Of a stretch of 64,000 nt of DNA, positions 8,861 to 17,821 are shown one piece after another. Positions within the stretch are counted from its first letter, which is position 1; every line of letters starts with the position of its first letter. Made by a program: the position numbers and the translations under genes. The stretch is from assembly GCA_018268785.1 (NCBI GenBank), contig JAFDVY010000006.1, forward strand, positions 1 through 64,000, read 5' to 3'. Source of the stretch: Acidobacteriota bacterium. GTDB taxonomy: Bacteria > Acidobacteriota > Terriglobia > Acidiferrales > UBA7541. The notes beneath the pieces are model-generated. The model saw only the letters and a list, made by a program, of their open reading frames with translations, searched no databases and had not been told where the DNA came from.

Positions 8861-11059
8861 GTGAACAATCGCCCCTGGAGTTCCACTGCGCCACCAGGAG
8901 AATTTCGCCCATACATTTCCGCGGAAGAAACGCTGAAAGAATTCACGGTCCGAGCAGTGATTCTCGGCGCGCTGTTCGGGCTCCTTTTTGGAGCTGTCAC
9001 GGTCTACGTAGGTCTTCGCGCAGGTCTTACGGTCTCGGCTTCGATTCCAATTTCCGTTCTTTCCATCAGCATTCTCCGCGCTTTCGGCCGCTCGACCATC
9101 CTCGAAAACAATATCGTGCAAACAACGGGCTCGGCGGGCGAATCGCTCGCCGCCGGTGTGATGTTCACGATCCCAGCGCTTATTTTTCTGGGCTTCGGAG
9201 AGCACTTTAAGTTTGGAAGAATCTTTCCGCTCGCGCTTCTTGGAGGGTGGCTCGGCGTCTTGTTCATGGTGCCGCTTCGCAGACAGCTGGTCGTAAAGGA
9301 GCATGGCAACCTGTCTTTCCCCGAGGGCACTGCTTGTGCGGACGTCCTCGTCGCAGGGGAACGGGGTGGTTCCTTTGCAGGGCGCGTGTTCTGGGGGCTC
9401 GGTTTAGGCGGTCTCTATACGTTCCTGATGAATACAGTCCAGGCTTGGGTGTCTCAACCGGAGGCCCGGCCAAACTGGTTTCCTGGCGCTTCTTTCCGCG
9501 CTGCGATCACTTCGGAATATCTTGGAGTCGGCTACATCATTGGGCCTCGCGTTTCGGGAATTCTTTTCGCAGGCGGTATTATTTCCTGGCTCGTCATCAT
9601 GCCCGCCATCAAGTTTTACGGACAACTCGCAAACGGGCAGCCCATCTATCCTTCCACAATCCCGATTCCGCAAATGACTCCGGATCAAATCTGGGGAACA
9701 TACATACGTCCGATGGGAGCCGGGGCGGTCGCGGCGGCGGGCCTCATCACTTTGCTTCGCACCATCCCGACAATAGTTTCGGCTTTGCGCGCCGGATTAA
9801 AAGACGTGCGCACAGAAGGCGTTGGCCAGGCCACAATCGCAAGCCGCCTCGACCGCGAAGTTTCCATGCGCACCGTTGTAGTCGGTTCCATCGTGATTAT
9901 CGCTATGATGTGGGTGCTTTTGACGTTTCGACCAATTCCAGGCGCGGAAACTCACTGGTATCAGAATCTGTTTGCCGGCGTTTTCGTTGTCGTTTTTGGA
10001 TTCCTGTTTGTCACGGTCGCGGGGCGCATCAGCGGACTTCTCGGTAACTCTTCCAATCCAATCAGCGGAATGAGCATCGCCACGCTGATGGCTACCTGCG
10101 CGATCTTTTTTGTGGCTGGGTGGACCGCGCCAAACTATCAGGTCCTCGCCTTGATGATCGGCGGAGTCGTTTGCATCGCAGCGGCAATTGCCGGCGCAAC
10201 ATCGCAAGACCTGAAAACCGGTTATCTGGTCGGTGCAACTCCCTATTGGCAGCAGATCGGCCTATTGATCGGCGTTACAGTCTCCACGGTAATCATTGGC
10301 GGCACTTTATATCTGATGAATACTGGCTTGGAGAGATACCAGCCAGCGCAAATTGCTGTAAACATTGCTTCTCTTCCGTCGGGTGTAAAGATTGAAGCGC
10401 CGTCTCACGAATATCACGGAAAGACATATATGCTCGTCAACGCGCTTGGCTCTCATGAGATTCCGGACGGCGAATATTTGTACGACTCGGCCACGAAGCA
10501 AATCGAAGTTCAGTGGATCCCCGGCATTGGCAGCGACAAAGCCCCCGCTCCGCAAGCGCGTCTGATGGCCACCGTCATCAGCGGAATCTTGAATCAACGA
10601 TTGCCATGGCGTCTTGTATTGATGGGAGTCGCCCTTGTCATTGCCGTGGAAATACTTGGCGTCCGCTCTCTCGCATTTGCGACCGGTTCCTACCTTCCAC
10701 TGGGAACCACTGCGGCGATGTTCATAGGCGGCCTTGTGCGGGTGCTTGTTGAGGCTACGACGAAGAAGAAAGATGAAAGCGAGGCGAGTCCCGGCGCGTT
10801 ATTCTCAAGCGGCTTGATTGCCGCCGGGGGCGTTTTCGGGCTTCTCGGCATTATCATCAATCTATTTCAGGATCCGGAAATTTCGTCACGCGTTCCCGGC
10901 TGGATGACGACTGCGCTCCACCTTCCTTGGCGTCCTGATCTCTTGTCCTTCGGTCCCAGGTTCTGGCCAAATTTGGCAAACAGCAATCTCTTCGGCATTA
11001 TCATGTTCGCACTTCTCTGTGGATCGTTATTCTATTTCGCTCGCAAGAAACTAGACTAG
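8861..11059 (+). CDS. OPT-family oligopeptide transporter
   Basis: This 732-aa polytopic inner-membrane protein belongs to the oligopeptide transporter (OPT) family, whose members couple uptake of small peptides or metal chelates to the proton gradient. The N-terminal motif FRPYISAEETLKEFTVRA, then FGAVTVYVGLRAGLTVSASIP, is typical of the prokaryotic branch. About 14-16 hydrophobic segments can be counted. NNIVQTTGSAGES and the FPEGTACADVL loop (about residues 83-155) are the conserved elements. The start is GTG with GGGAG just upstream. A soluble loop at about 500-560 separates the two halves. The gene stands alone, 337 nt from the divergent operon and about 110 nt before a rhomboid gene. 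Peptide uptake would suit the exported peptidases nearby, but the substrate is inferred. Confidence 0.92.
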   Translation: MNNRPWSSTAPPGEFRPYISAEETLKEFTVRAVILGALFGLLFGAVTVYVGLRAGLTVSASIPISVLSISILRAFGRSTILENNIVQTTGSAGESLAAGVMFTIPALIFLGFGEHFKFGRIFPLALLGGWLGVLFMVPLRRQLVVKEHGNLSFPEGTACADVLVAGERGGSFAGRVFWGLGLGGLYTFLMNTVQAWVSQPEARPNWFPGASFRAAITSEYLGVGYIIGPRVSGILFAGGIISWLVIMPAIKFYGQLANGQPIYPSTIPIPQMTPDQIWGTYIRPMGAGAVAAAGLITLLRTIPTIVSALRAGLKDVRTEGVGQATIASRLDREVSMRTVVVGSIVIIAMMWVLLTFRPIPGAETHWYQNLFAGVFVVVFGFLFVTVAGRISGLLGNSSNPISGMSIATLMATCAIFFVAGWTAPNYQVLALMIGGVVCIAAAIAGATSQDLKTGYLVGATPYWQQIGLLIGVTVSTVIIGGTLYLMNTGLERYQPAQIAVNIASLPSGVKIEAPSHEYHGKTYMLVNALGSHEIPDGEYLYDSATKQIEVQWIPGIGSDKAPAPQARLMATVISGILNQRLPWRLVLMGVALVIAVEILGVRSLAFATGSYLPLGTTAAMFIGGLVRVLVEATTKKKDESEASPGALFSSGLIAAGGVFGLLGIIINLFQDPEISSRVPGWMTTALHLPWRPDLLSFGPRFWPNLANSNLFGIIMFALLCGSLFYFARKKLD

Positions 11060-11167
11060 CTCTGGAAATCGGCCGGTCTGCGGCAATTCCGGGTTCTTTA
11101 CATTTCCTCTTTTCACCCTTTAAGATGGAATTGTTTCGCCCTGTGCGCTCCGCACCGAGGGACTTCC

Positions 11168-11953
11168 ATGGCTTCGCGTTCTGGAGTGAAAAGCTACCGT
11201 GTCACGTTTGATTTCTATGTGACCCCGGGCGTGAAGTTGCTCCTGATCGCAAACTTCGCCGTCTTCATTCTGGAAGCACTCATTTACAAGTACGGATGGT
11301 TCGGCGGATATAAGGCGCTGATCGCAAGATTTGGGCTGATCCCCGCCGGTGTCTTTCCCGGCCTTCGCATCTGGCAGCCATTCACTTATTTATTTCTCCA
11401 CGAAGTCAGGGACGTCTGGCACATCCTCATCAATATGCTCATGCTCTGGATGTTCGGGCGTGAAGTGGAACTCGTCTGGAACCGCAACCGTTTCCTGCGC
11501 TACTACTTTTTGACCGGCGTCGGCGCCGGCTTGATCAACGTCATCGTCAATAATTTTCCGCATCTTTGGGGACGTGATTATTCCTATGTCCCGACGATTG
11601 GCGCCTCAGGCGCGATTTTCGGCGTGATGGTGGCCTGTTTCGTATTGTTCCCCGATCGCAGCCTCTATCTGCTGCCCCTGCCCGTCCCGATAAAGATGAA
11701 ATGGATCGTCGCTTTTTTTACCATCGTCGCGTTTCTGGGCACTCTCGGTATCGGAGAAAGCAAAATCAGCCACGTTTGCCATCTTGGCGGCCTTCTCGTG
11801 GGTTATCTCTATTTGCGCCGCGATTCCTATCTCTATCGTCTGCGCAACGAAGTTTCTGATTGGAAGTACCAGCGCAATCGCAAACGGTTTGAAGTTTACG
11901 TCAACAAACACAAAGGCGATCCGCCTTCGCGCCCCGACCGCTGGGTAAATTAG
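11168..11953 (+). CDS. Rhomboid-family intramembrane serine protease
   Basis: This 261-aa membrane protein has about six transmembrane segments. The catalytic Ser is in TIGASGAIFG (about S147). The catalytic His is in SHVCHLGG (about H205). The FLHEVRDVWHILINMLMLW segment in TM2 carries the conserved His/Asn of the oxyanion region. Rhomboids cleave single-pass membrane proteins within the bilayer. The soluble C-terminal tail of about 45 residues (YRLRNEVSDWKYQRNRKRF) is strongly basic. The upstream OPT gene ends about 110 nt away. The next gene, pyk, is convergent with 10 nt between stop codons. The substrate is unknown. Confidence 0.93.
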   Translation: MASRSGVKSYRVTFDFYVTPGVKLLLIANFAVFILEALIYKYGWFGGYKALIARFGLIPAGVFPGLRIWQPFTYLFLHEVRDVWHILINMLMLWMFGREVELVWNRNRFLRYYFLTGVGAGLINVIVNNFPHLWGRDYSYVPTIGASGAIFGVMVACFVLFPDRSLYLLPLPVPIKMKWIVAFFTIVAFLGTLGIGESKISHVCHLGGLLVGYLYLRRDSYLYRLRNEVSDWKYQRNRKRFEVYVNKHKGDPPSRPDRWVN

Positions 11954-11963
11954 GGATTCTCTC

Positions 11964-13388
11964 CTAGGTTCCGCCGATCACGTGAAACTTCATGAAGTTC
12001 GTTGACCCGCGCACGCCCATTGGCGTCCCCGCTACGATTCCGATTACATCCCCTTTGCGTACAAGCCGCTCCCGCAGGAGTTTCTTCTCCGTCGTCGCGG
12101 CCAAAGTATCGATGCGCTGCTGATCTTTCGTTTCGAGTGGCAACACTCCCCAAACCAGGGCCATCTTCCGCAGTGTTTCCACCTCAGGGGTGAGTGCGAC
12201 AATCGGCACCTTAGGCCGATAACGCGAAATCAGCCGGGCCGTAAAACCGCTGTGCGTAAAAACCACAATCAGCCGCATATGCAATTCGCGCGACGCATGA
12301 CACACCAATTCCGCCACCGTTTCAGCAACCTTCAGCGTTTCGTGCGGCAAAGGCTGCGAAAATTCCTGAATACTCGCTTCCGCCGCTTCGATAATGCGCG
12401 CCATCATGCTTACGGATTCCACGGGATATTTTCCGCTCGCAGTCTCCGCGGAAAGCATCACCGCATCCGACCCGTCGAAAATCGCGTTCGCCACGTCGGA
12501 CGCTTCCGCACGCGTTGGCCGCGGATTCTCCGTCATGGATTCGAGCATTTGTGTCGCGGTGATCACCGGCCTCCGAAATGCCCTGGCGCGATAAATAATC
12601 TCCTTCTGCACCACTGGCACTCTTTCCGGGCTCATTTCCACGCCCAAATCGCCGCGCGCCACCATCACGCCATCCGCAACGCGCAAAATCGCCTCGAGAT
12701 TTTCGATCGCTTCCGGTTTTTCCAGTTTCGCAATCACCGGGGTATCTTTTTTCGCTCTTCGGATCAACCGCTTCGCCAGGAGCACATCTTCCGGCCGCCG
12801 CACGAAGCTCACTGCGATATAGTCCGCGCCATGCGACAGCGCGAATCGCAAGTCCGCTTTGTCCTTGGGCGTCAGCGCAGGTACGCGCAGTTTTACGCCC
12901 GGCAAGTTAATTCCCTTGTTTTCGCCGAGCGCGCCGCCGTTCACTACTTCGCAAATCACTTCTGGCTTCCGTACGGCGCGCACCTTCAGTTCAATCAACC
13001 CATCCGAAAGCAGAATCCTGTCCCCGGCCTTCACTTCCCTCGGCAAGGGTTCGAACACGGTGCTGACACGCGTTGAATCGCCGAGAACCTTGGCGGTCGT
13101 AATCGTAAATTCCTGGCCCGTGCGCAGCAGTACCGGCCCGCCGCCGGCAAGCACACCCGTGCGAATCTTCGGCCCCTGCAGATCCGCAATGATCGCAAAG
13201 GTCTTTTTCATCGTCGCTGCGGCGCCCCGCAGTAGCGAAATGCACTTTGCGTGTTCTTCGTGAGTGCCGTGGGAAAAATTCAGGCGCGCCACGTCCATGC
13301 CCGCTTCCAGCAGCTTCTTGATGATTCTGGGCGAGCAACTGGCCGGCCCGATGGTACAGACGATTTTTGAGTGTCGAAATGAATTCAC
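11964..13388 (-). CDS. pyk: Pyruvate kinase
   Basis: This 474-aa enzyme transfers phosphate from phosphoenolpyruvate to ADP at the end of glycolysis. Visible motifs are KIVCTIGPAS at the N-terminus, RLNFSHGTHEEH (K+ and substrate site), VIAKLEKPEAIENLEAIL (catalytic Lys and Mg-binding Glu, about 220-237), ARGDLGVE and PVITATQMLESM. The C-terminal domain ends with the RKGDVIGIVAGTP nucleotide-like fold. The length is normal for the bacterial enzyme. It is a single transcription unit, convergent with the rhomboid gene. gpmI (17822) and eno (30415) are in the same window but not in one operon. Confidence 0.96.
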   Translation of the reverse strand: MNSFRHSKIVCTIGPASCSPRIIKKLLEAGMDVARLNFSHGTHEEHAKCISLLRGAAATMKKTFAIIADLQGPKIRTGVLAGGGPVLLRTGQEFTITTAKVLGDSTRVSTVFEPLPREVKAGDRILLSDGLIELKVRAVRKPEVICEVVNGGALGENKGINLPGVKLRVPALTPKDKADLRFALSHGADYIAVSFVRRPEDVLLAKRLIRRAKKDTPVIAKLEKPEAIENLEAILRVADGVMVARGDLGVEMSPERVPVVQKEIIYRARAFRRPVITATQMLESMTENPRPTRAEASDVANAIFDGSDAVMLSAETASGKYPVESVSMMARIIEAAEASIQEFSQPLPHETLKVAETVAELVCHASRELHMRLIVVFTHSGFTARLISRYRPKVPIVALTPEVETLRKMALVWGVLPLETKDQQRIDTLAATTEKKLLRERLVRKGDVIGIVAGTPMGVRGSTNFMKFHVIGGT

Positions 13389-13513
13389 GTCTAGCCCGCG
13401 TTTTGCGTCCGGGGAACCACGTAAAGCCTAACTCAAACTGTTTTGTTTCGTCGCGTGTGGTTCGATTTATTTTATGAGTTGATCAAAACAAATAATTCGT
13501 TGCTGCCGATAGC

Positions 13514-14983
13514 CTATTTTGTGACCGCAAATTCGTTCACGATGCGCACCATCAGCGCCACACCCTTGCCGAACGCCGCCACGGGAATCCGTTCGTCGTT
13601 GCCGTGCATTCGCTTCAAATCATCCTCCGTCAACGGAAATGGCACGAGCCCATACGCCTGCACGTTGTGCAGCCTCAATTGTGCGGAATCGGTGCCCCAG
13701 GTCGATTGATAGGGCAGCACGGGCGCGCCGCCAAATTCCTGCGCGGCTGATTTTACAATCGCATTGTAGAAATCGCTCTCCAGAGAAGAAGTCGGCGCCG
13801 CGAGGCCTGCATTTGACTGAATTTCCAGTTTCACCTGCGGATCGTTCACAAGTTTGTTGAGCTCATTCACCAGCACATCAATCGTGTCGCCCGGCAGCAA
13901 ACGTATGTTCAGCGTCGCACGCGCTTCCGCGGGGATCACATTCACGCGCACGCCGGCGCTCAGCATCGTCGGCGAAATCGTGTCGCGCAGCATCGCGCTC
14001 CACGCCGGATTTGACTCGGAGATTACCTTCGCTGCGTGCTCTCCTCGATCGGGTGTGTCCAGCGAACGGATCCACTTCCCGATTTCATCGTCCTGCAGCG
14101 GCGCAAGGCCTTCGAAATACCTGCGCGTCACGGCCGTCAGATGCACCGGCGCGGAATAGCCTCCGATTTTTTCAATGGCCGCCGCAAGATGCACCACCGG
14201 ATTGTCTTTGAGCGGAATCGAAGCATGCCCGGAAGTTCCGCGCGCCACAACGTCCACGTTGTACGATACTTTCTCGCTGGCCTGCACGGCGGTGTACTGC
14301 ACCTTGCCGTCCTTCGCGATCACTACTCCGCCTTCATTGATCGCAAAACCCGCGGCAAACTTGTCCCAATTCTTCGCAATCAGCGTCTTGATGCTCGACT
14401 CGCTAAAACCTTCCTCGTCGCATGTCGCCAGGAAAATCACGTCGCGATTGAGCCGCGCGCCGCTCCGCTTGAGTGAAATAAACGCCGCCAGGTTCGCGGC
14501 CAACATTCCTTTGTCGTCCACCGCGCCGCGGCCATACAGATAGCCGTCCTTCATCGTTGCGCCGAAGGGGTCGACCGTCCACTTCGACTTGTCCACGCCA
14601 ACCACGTCCATATGCGCCACAAGCAATAGTGCTCGCGAAGGATCGGCTATCGCGGAACTCTTCAGCCGGGCAACAACAGCACTGCGCCCCGGGTTCAACG
14701 GCAAAATATCGGGCGCGATTCCCTCCTTTTGCAAAATGCCCGCAATGTATTTCGCGGCAGCTTCTTCATTTCCGGGGGGATTTGTGGTGTTGATCTTGAT
14801 CAGTTCCGCGAGCCAGCCCAGGGCTTCCTGGCCAAGCGCCGAGGTTGTATTCGCGGTGGATTGCGCCGCCGGTGCTGCTTGGGCCGGAGTAACCGGCAAA
14901 CCCTGCGACTGCAGCGCACTCGCCCCGCCCAGGGCCATTGCCGCCCCAAAAATTCCCGCAAAAATCGCTTTATTCCCGCTCAC
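13514..14983 (-). CDS. Exported M20-family metallopeptidase (ArgE/DapE/carboxypeptidase-like)
   Basis: I placed the start at GTG 14983, 7 nt after a strong AAGGAGG, giving about 489 aa. A TTG seven codons upstream is also in frame. A hydrophobic export segment (IFAGIFGAAMALGGASALQ) comes first. Dinuclear-zinc ligands are visible: His/Asp in LLLVAHMDVVGVDKSKW and YLYGRGAVDDKGML, the Glu pair in ATCDEEGFSESS, and a C-terminal His in KRMHGNDERIPV. The dimerisation-domain His (GTSGHASIPLKDNPVVHL) is also present. Family members remove C-terminal residues or acyl groups from peptides. Export to the periplasm suggests peptide scavenging. It is divergent from the VWA gene. Confidence 0.93.
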   Translation of the reverse strand: MSGNKAIFAGIFGAAMALGGASALQSQGLPVTPAQAAPAAQSTANTTSALGQEALGWLAELIKINTTNPPGNEEAAAKYIAGILQKEGIAPDILPLNPGRSAVVARLKSSAIADPSRALLLVAHMDVVGVDKSKWTVDPFGATMKDGYLYGRGAVDDKGMLAANLAAFISLKRSGARLNRDVIFLATCDEEGFSESSIKTLIAKNWDKFAAGFAINEGGVVIAKDGKVQYTAVQASEKVSYNVDVVARGTSGHASIPLKDNPVVHLAAAIEKIGGYSAPVHLTAVTRRYFEGLAPLQDDEIGKWIRSLDTPDRGEHAAKVISESNPAWSAMLRDTISPTMLSAGVRVNVIPAEARATLNIRLLPGDTIDVLVNELNKLVNDPQVKLEIQSNAGLAAPTSSLESDFYNAIVKSAAQEFGGAPVLPYQSTWGTDSAQLRLHNVQAYGLVPFPLTEDDLKRMHGNDERIPVAAFGKGVALMVRIVNEFAVTK

Positions 14984-15168
14984 CGCTCTTCCTCCTTCGG
15001 CCAAAATCAGAAATTTTCCGTGCTACAACCGTTTTGCCGGGAAAGTGCTTCATACTAACATGCACAGATAGATGCCCGGCCCGTGTCAGCGGAGAGACGT
15101 TCCAAAACTTCACGGTCTGCGTCTAATTGATGCGCCACGTTTCCGGTTTGTTGAGGATGGGGGAGAGC

Positions 15169-16245
15169 ATGAGGAAAATTGCAGCGGGAGTTCTGACTGC
15201 AAGTCTGTTTTTGGGGCTCGGTGCGCTTTCTGCCCTCGCCCAGGCTCCGCCTAGTCCGCAGCCCGGCCAGTCGCCCCAGCAAACTCCGCCCCCTTCGAGC
15301 ACAAACCCGGCACAACAGCCGCAATCGCAGAGCGGCGGTGTCTCGATCTCCGTGGAAGTTCCACTCGTGACGGTCGAAGTCGGCGCAACCACGTCCGGCG
15401 GCGATATCATCACAGGCCTCAAACGCGAAAATTTCCGCATCTACGAAGACGGAGTGCCCCAGCAAATCTCCAACTTCGGGCCCAGCGATTCACCCATCAC
15501 TATGGTTCTTGTCCTGGAATTCGGCAGCCGCAGCTACGGCCTCTTTGGCTATCTCGCAAAGTATTGGTCACAATACCTTTTTTCCAATCTGAAACAGCAG
15601 GATTGGATTGCCCTCGAGACATTTGACATGCGCACGCGCGTCGAACAGGACTTCACCCAGAACAAGGAAGAAGTTCTCTCGGCTATCAACCATCTCTATT
15701 TCCCCGGCTTCAGCGAATCGAATGTATTTGACGCGCTTCTGGAAACAACGGACCGCCTCAAGGACGTGAAAGGCAAGAAGTCCATCGTGCTGATCGCCAG
15801 CGGCGTTGATACTTTTTCCAAGCACAATTTAGATCAAACGATGAAGACTTTGCGTCAGTCGGACACCACGATCTTTTGCATCGGTTTGGGAGAGTTTCTG
15901 ACAACAAGATCCCCCGGCATGGGCTCTCTCCGCGAAATGGACTATCTGCAGGCGCAGAATCAATTGAGGACCTTCTCGAAGGAAACCGGCGGTTACGCCT
16001 GGTTCCCCCGGTTCGAAGGCGAAATGCCCGAAATTTTCCGGGCGGTCACGGGATTCCTTCGCAACCAGTACAGCATTTCTTATTCGCCCAGCAATCGCAC
16101 TAGAGACGGAAAATTCCGCAAAGTGAAGGTTGAATTGGTTGCTCCGGATGGCTCGCCATTCATGATCGTCGACCAAAAAGGAAAGAAGCAGAAATACGTC
16201 GTCTATTCCCGCGAGGGTTACAACGCGCCTAAGGGCGCCGACTGA
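15169..16245 (+). CDS. Exported VWFA-related protein of the acidobacterial type, degenerate metal site
   Basis: I chose the ATG at 15169 because GGGGGAG precedes it and a signal peptide follows (MRKIAAGVLTASLFLGLG to LAQAPP), giving 358 aa. A proline/glutamine-rich linker leads to the conserved entry block (VPLVTVEVGATTSGGD, then GLKRENFRIYEDGVPQQI) that marks the VWFA-related acidobacterial family. It continues into a VWA domain (about 105-300). The usual DxSxS metal motif is replaced by EFGSRS after ITMVLVL, so Mg-dependent ligand binding may be lost. ATG-to-stop is a complete gene for this family. The function is unknown; the family is secreted or periplasmic. Confidence 0.85.
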   Translation: MRKIAAGVLTASLFLGLGALSALAQAPPSPQPGQSPQQTPPPSSTNPAQQPQSQSGGVSISVEVPLVTVEVGATTSGGDIITGLKRENFRIYEDGVPQQISNFGPSDSPITMVLVLEFGSRSYGLFGYLAKYWSQYLFSNLKQQDWIALETFDMRTRVEQDFTQNKEEVLSAINHLYFPGFSESNVFDALLETTDRLKDVKGKKSIVLIASGVDTFSKHNLDQTMKTLRQSDTTIFCIGLGEFLTTRSPGMGSLREMDYLQAQNQLRTFSKETGGYAWFPRFEGEMPEIFRAVTGFLRNQYSISYSPSNRTRDGKFRKVKVELVAPDGSPFMIVDQKGKKQKYVVYSREGYNAPKGAD

Positions 16246-16248
16246 CGT

Positions 16249-17310
16249 TCAATAACCGCGGCTGAGATCCACGACATTTTTCATGGACTGGCCGCTGAAC
16301 CAAAGTTCCAGCAGTTCAACGAGCAAGGCAGTTTCCCGCTGCCACAACCGGTTGCTCACTCCGCTCGTGTGTGGCGTAATGAACAAGTTCGGCGCTTTCC
16401 AGAGCGGAGAATTCTCGGGCAGAGGCTCGATGCCGGTCACGTCCAGCCCTGCGCCAGCCAAATGGCCGCTCTCTAGTGCCGCAATCAATGCGTCCTCATC
16501 CAGCAGCGACCCGCGGCCCACATTGATCAACCGTGCTCCGCGCTTCATTCGGGAAATTTCTGCCGCCCCCATCAACTTCTTTGTTCCGGCGGTTTCCGGC
16601 ACAGCGATCACAGCGTAGTCGGCCTCGGGCAAAACTGAGTGGAGCTCAGAACCGGCAACGATTTTTTCCGCAAGATCTCCATTACTTTGGCCGGAACGCG
16701 TTACGCCAAGCACGCGCATGTCGAAAGCTTTCGCCCGCTTCGCCAGTTCCTGGCCGATCGAACCGAATCCCACAATCAGCAATGTTTTGCCGCTGAGCTC
16801 GCTCAATTGCTGCGGCAAATCCCAAAGCTGTTGTTGGCTCCACTTTGCCTGATCCTGAAACCGGATCGAGTCCGGAAAATTCCGCGCCATTGCAATCATC
16901 ATTCCCAATGTGTGCTCTGCCACTGGCACGGAAAAAACACCGCGGGGATTGGTCACCAGGATTCCTGACTCGCGCAATTCGGGATACATCAACTGCGCCA
17001 CGCCGGTCGCTGTCGAATGAATCCATTTCAGTTTTCTCGCGTGCGTCAGTTGATCTGCACGCAGTGAATATCCGACAAAAATGTCGGTATCCGGCAATTC
17101 GGGCGGGAGCACGTCGTAGTTCGGCAAATGCACCACCCGCATTTCCGGCCACTTCGCCCGTAGCGTTTCCGCCATCGCTGGATCCGGCCGCCAAAACCGG
17201 AACGGGTGCCAGACACAAATCACCAATTTCGTCTCGCTCGGCTTAGTTCGTTTCATTCTTGTCTGAAGTTCCTGAGTGTTTCTTCGCACGCGAGAATCCA
17301 CTCCTTGCAA
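16249..17310 (-). CDS. D-2-hydroxyacid dehydrogenase
   Basis: This 353-aa NAD(P)-dependent oxidoreductase is of the D-isomer 2-hydroxyacid family. The nucleotide-binding motif is LIVGFGSIGQELAKRAKAFD. The catalytic Arg is in NVGRGSLLDED, the Glu in VTGIEPLPENSP and the His in ITPHTSG. The N-terminal substrate domain (VICVWHPFRFWRPDPAMAE) resembles glyoxylate/hydroxypyruvate reductase relatives. There is no ACT domain, unlike serA at 2323. The exact substrate cannot be told from sequence. An internal ATG at residue 19 (17256) is a plausible alternative start, since the first 18 residues look atypical. The gene is convergent with the VWA gene, with 3 nt between the two reading frames. Confidence 0.9.
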   Translation of the reverse strand: MQGVDSRVRRNTQELQTRMKRTKPSETKLVICVWHPFRFWRPDPAMAETLRAKWPEMRVVHLPNYDVLPPELPDTDIFVGYSLRADQLTHARKLKWIHSTATGVAQLMYPELRESGILVTNPRGVFSVPVAEHTLGMMIAMARNFPDSIRFQDQAKWSQQQLWDLPQQLSELSGKTLLIVGFGSIGQELAKRAKAFDMRVLGVTRSGQSNGDLAEKIVAGSELHSVLPEADYAVIAVPETAGTKKLMGAAEISRMKRGARLINVGRGSLLDEDALIAALESGHLAGAGLDVTGIEPLPENSPLWKAPNLFITPHTSGVSNRLWQRETALLVELLELWFSGQSMKNVVDLSRGY

Positions 17311-17349
17311 ATTGGTTAGCTCGGTGTGCGGCTGGATTTTCGTTAGTCA

Positions 17350-17697
17350 TTACATTGAGGTCCTTCGGCTATCTTCCTGGATAGCCTCAGGATGACACCT
17401 GTTTTGCGGTGCGCGACACCAATCTGCTGCCAGATCGTTCCATCCATGGTTTGTCTTTTCGACTAGTGTCACTTTCCTTGAACGCAGCCAGCCTTTAATC
17501 TGCTTTTCTCGAGTGATGGCTTCTCGAATGTCGCAGTACTCTTCAAAATAGACCAGCTTGAATAGGTTGTACTGAGCCGTATAACCGGGGATCAGCTTCT
17601 TTTTGTGCTGAGCGACGCGATATTGCAGATTGTTGGTAACTCCAACGTATAGCATCTTGGCTTCGTTGCTCATGAAGTAGACGTGATAAGTCTTCAT
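17350..17697 (-). CDS. Small GIY-YIG nuclease, flanked by inverted REP-like repeats
   Basis: From the ATG at 17697 this encodes 115 aa. The single GIY-YIG domain shows VYF and YVG as the two half-motifs (MKTYHVYFMS and MLYVGVTNNLQYRV), the conserved Arg, and the catalytic Glu region VYFEEYCDIREAITREKQIK. The ending GWLRSRKVTLVEKTNHGW, NDLAADW is typical of stand-alone members (COG2827 type). The family are metal-dependent nucleases; the role of these short forms is not settled. The last 15 residues, CHPEAIQEDSRRTSM, are encoded by the left repeat itself, so the gene reads into the repeat. The second, inverted repeat lies 43 nt upstream of the start. This layout suggests gene and repeats form one unit. 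Confidence 0.87.
   Translation of the reverse strand: MKTYHVYFMSNEAKMLYVGVTNNLQYRVAQHKKKLIPGYTAQYNLFKLVYFEEYCDIREAITREKQIKGWLRSRKVTLVEKTNHGWNDLAADWCRAPQNRCHPEAIQEDSRRTSM
17356..17396. repeat. REP-like hairpin repeat, left copy
   Basis: This 41-nt element begins TGAGGTCCTTCGG and ends GCCTCAGGATGAC. Its centre is a stem GGCTATC/GATAGCC around TTCCTG. It overlaps the 3' end of the GIY-YIG gene. It matches the right copy in inverted orientation at 38 of 41 positions by eye. Confidence 0.85.
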
Positions 17698-17739
17698 GGG
17701 CAGTCTCGCTTTCAAAGCAATCTACAAACCATGGGCGTT

Positions 17740-17780
17740 GTCATCCTGAGGCCATCCAAGAAGATGGCCGAAGGACCTCA
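17740..17780. repeat. REP-like hairpin repeat, right inverted copy
   Basis: This is the inverted partner of 17356-17396. Its stem reads GGCCATC/GATGGCC. Compared with the left copy, both stem partners changed together, so pairing is preserved. The third difference is in the loop. Confidence 0.85.
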
Positions 17781-17821
17781 CCTGCTCCGAGCCGGCCAAG
17801 TGAGCCAGAAGCGCGAATCGT

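Noticed and set aside
17350-17780. Idea that the GIY-YIG unit is a classical transposon
   Set aside because: There is no transposase of known type and no target-site duplication is visible, so it is reported only as a repeat-flanked nuclease gene.
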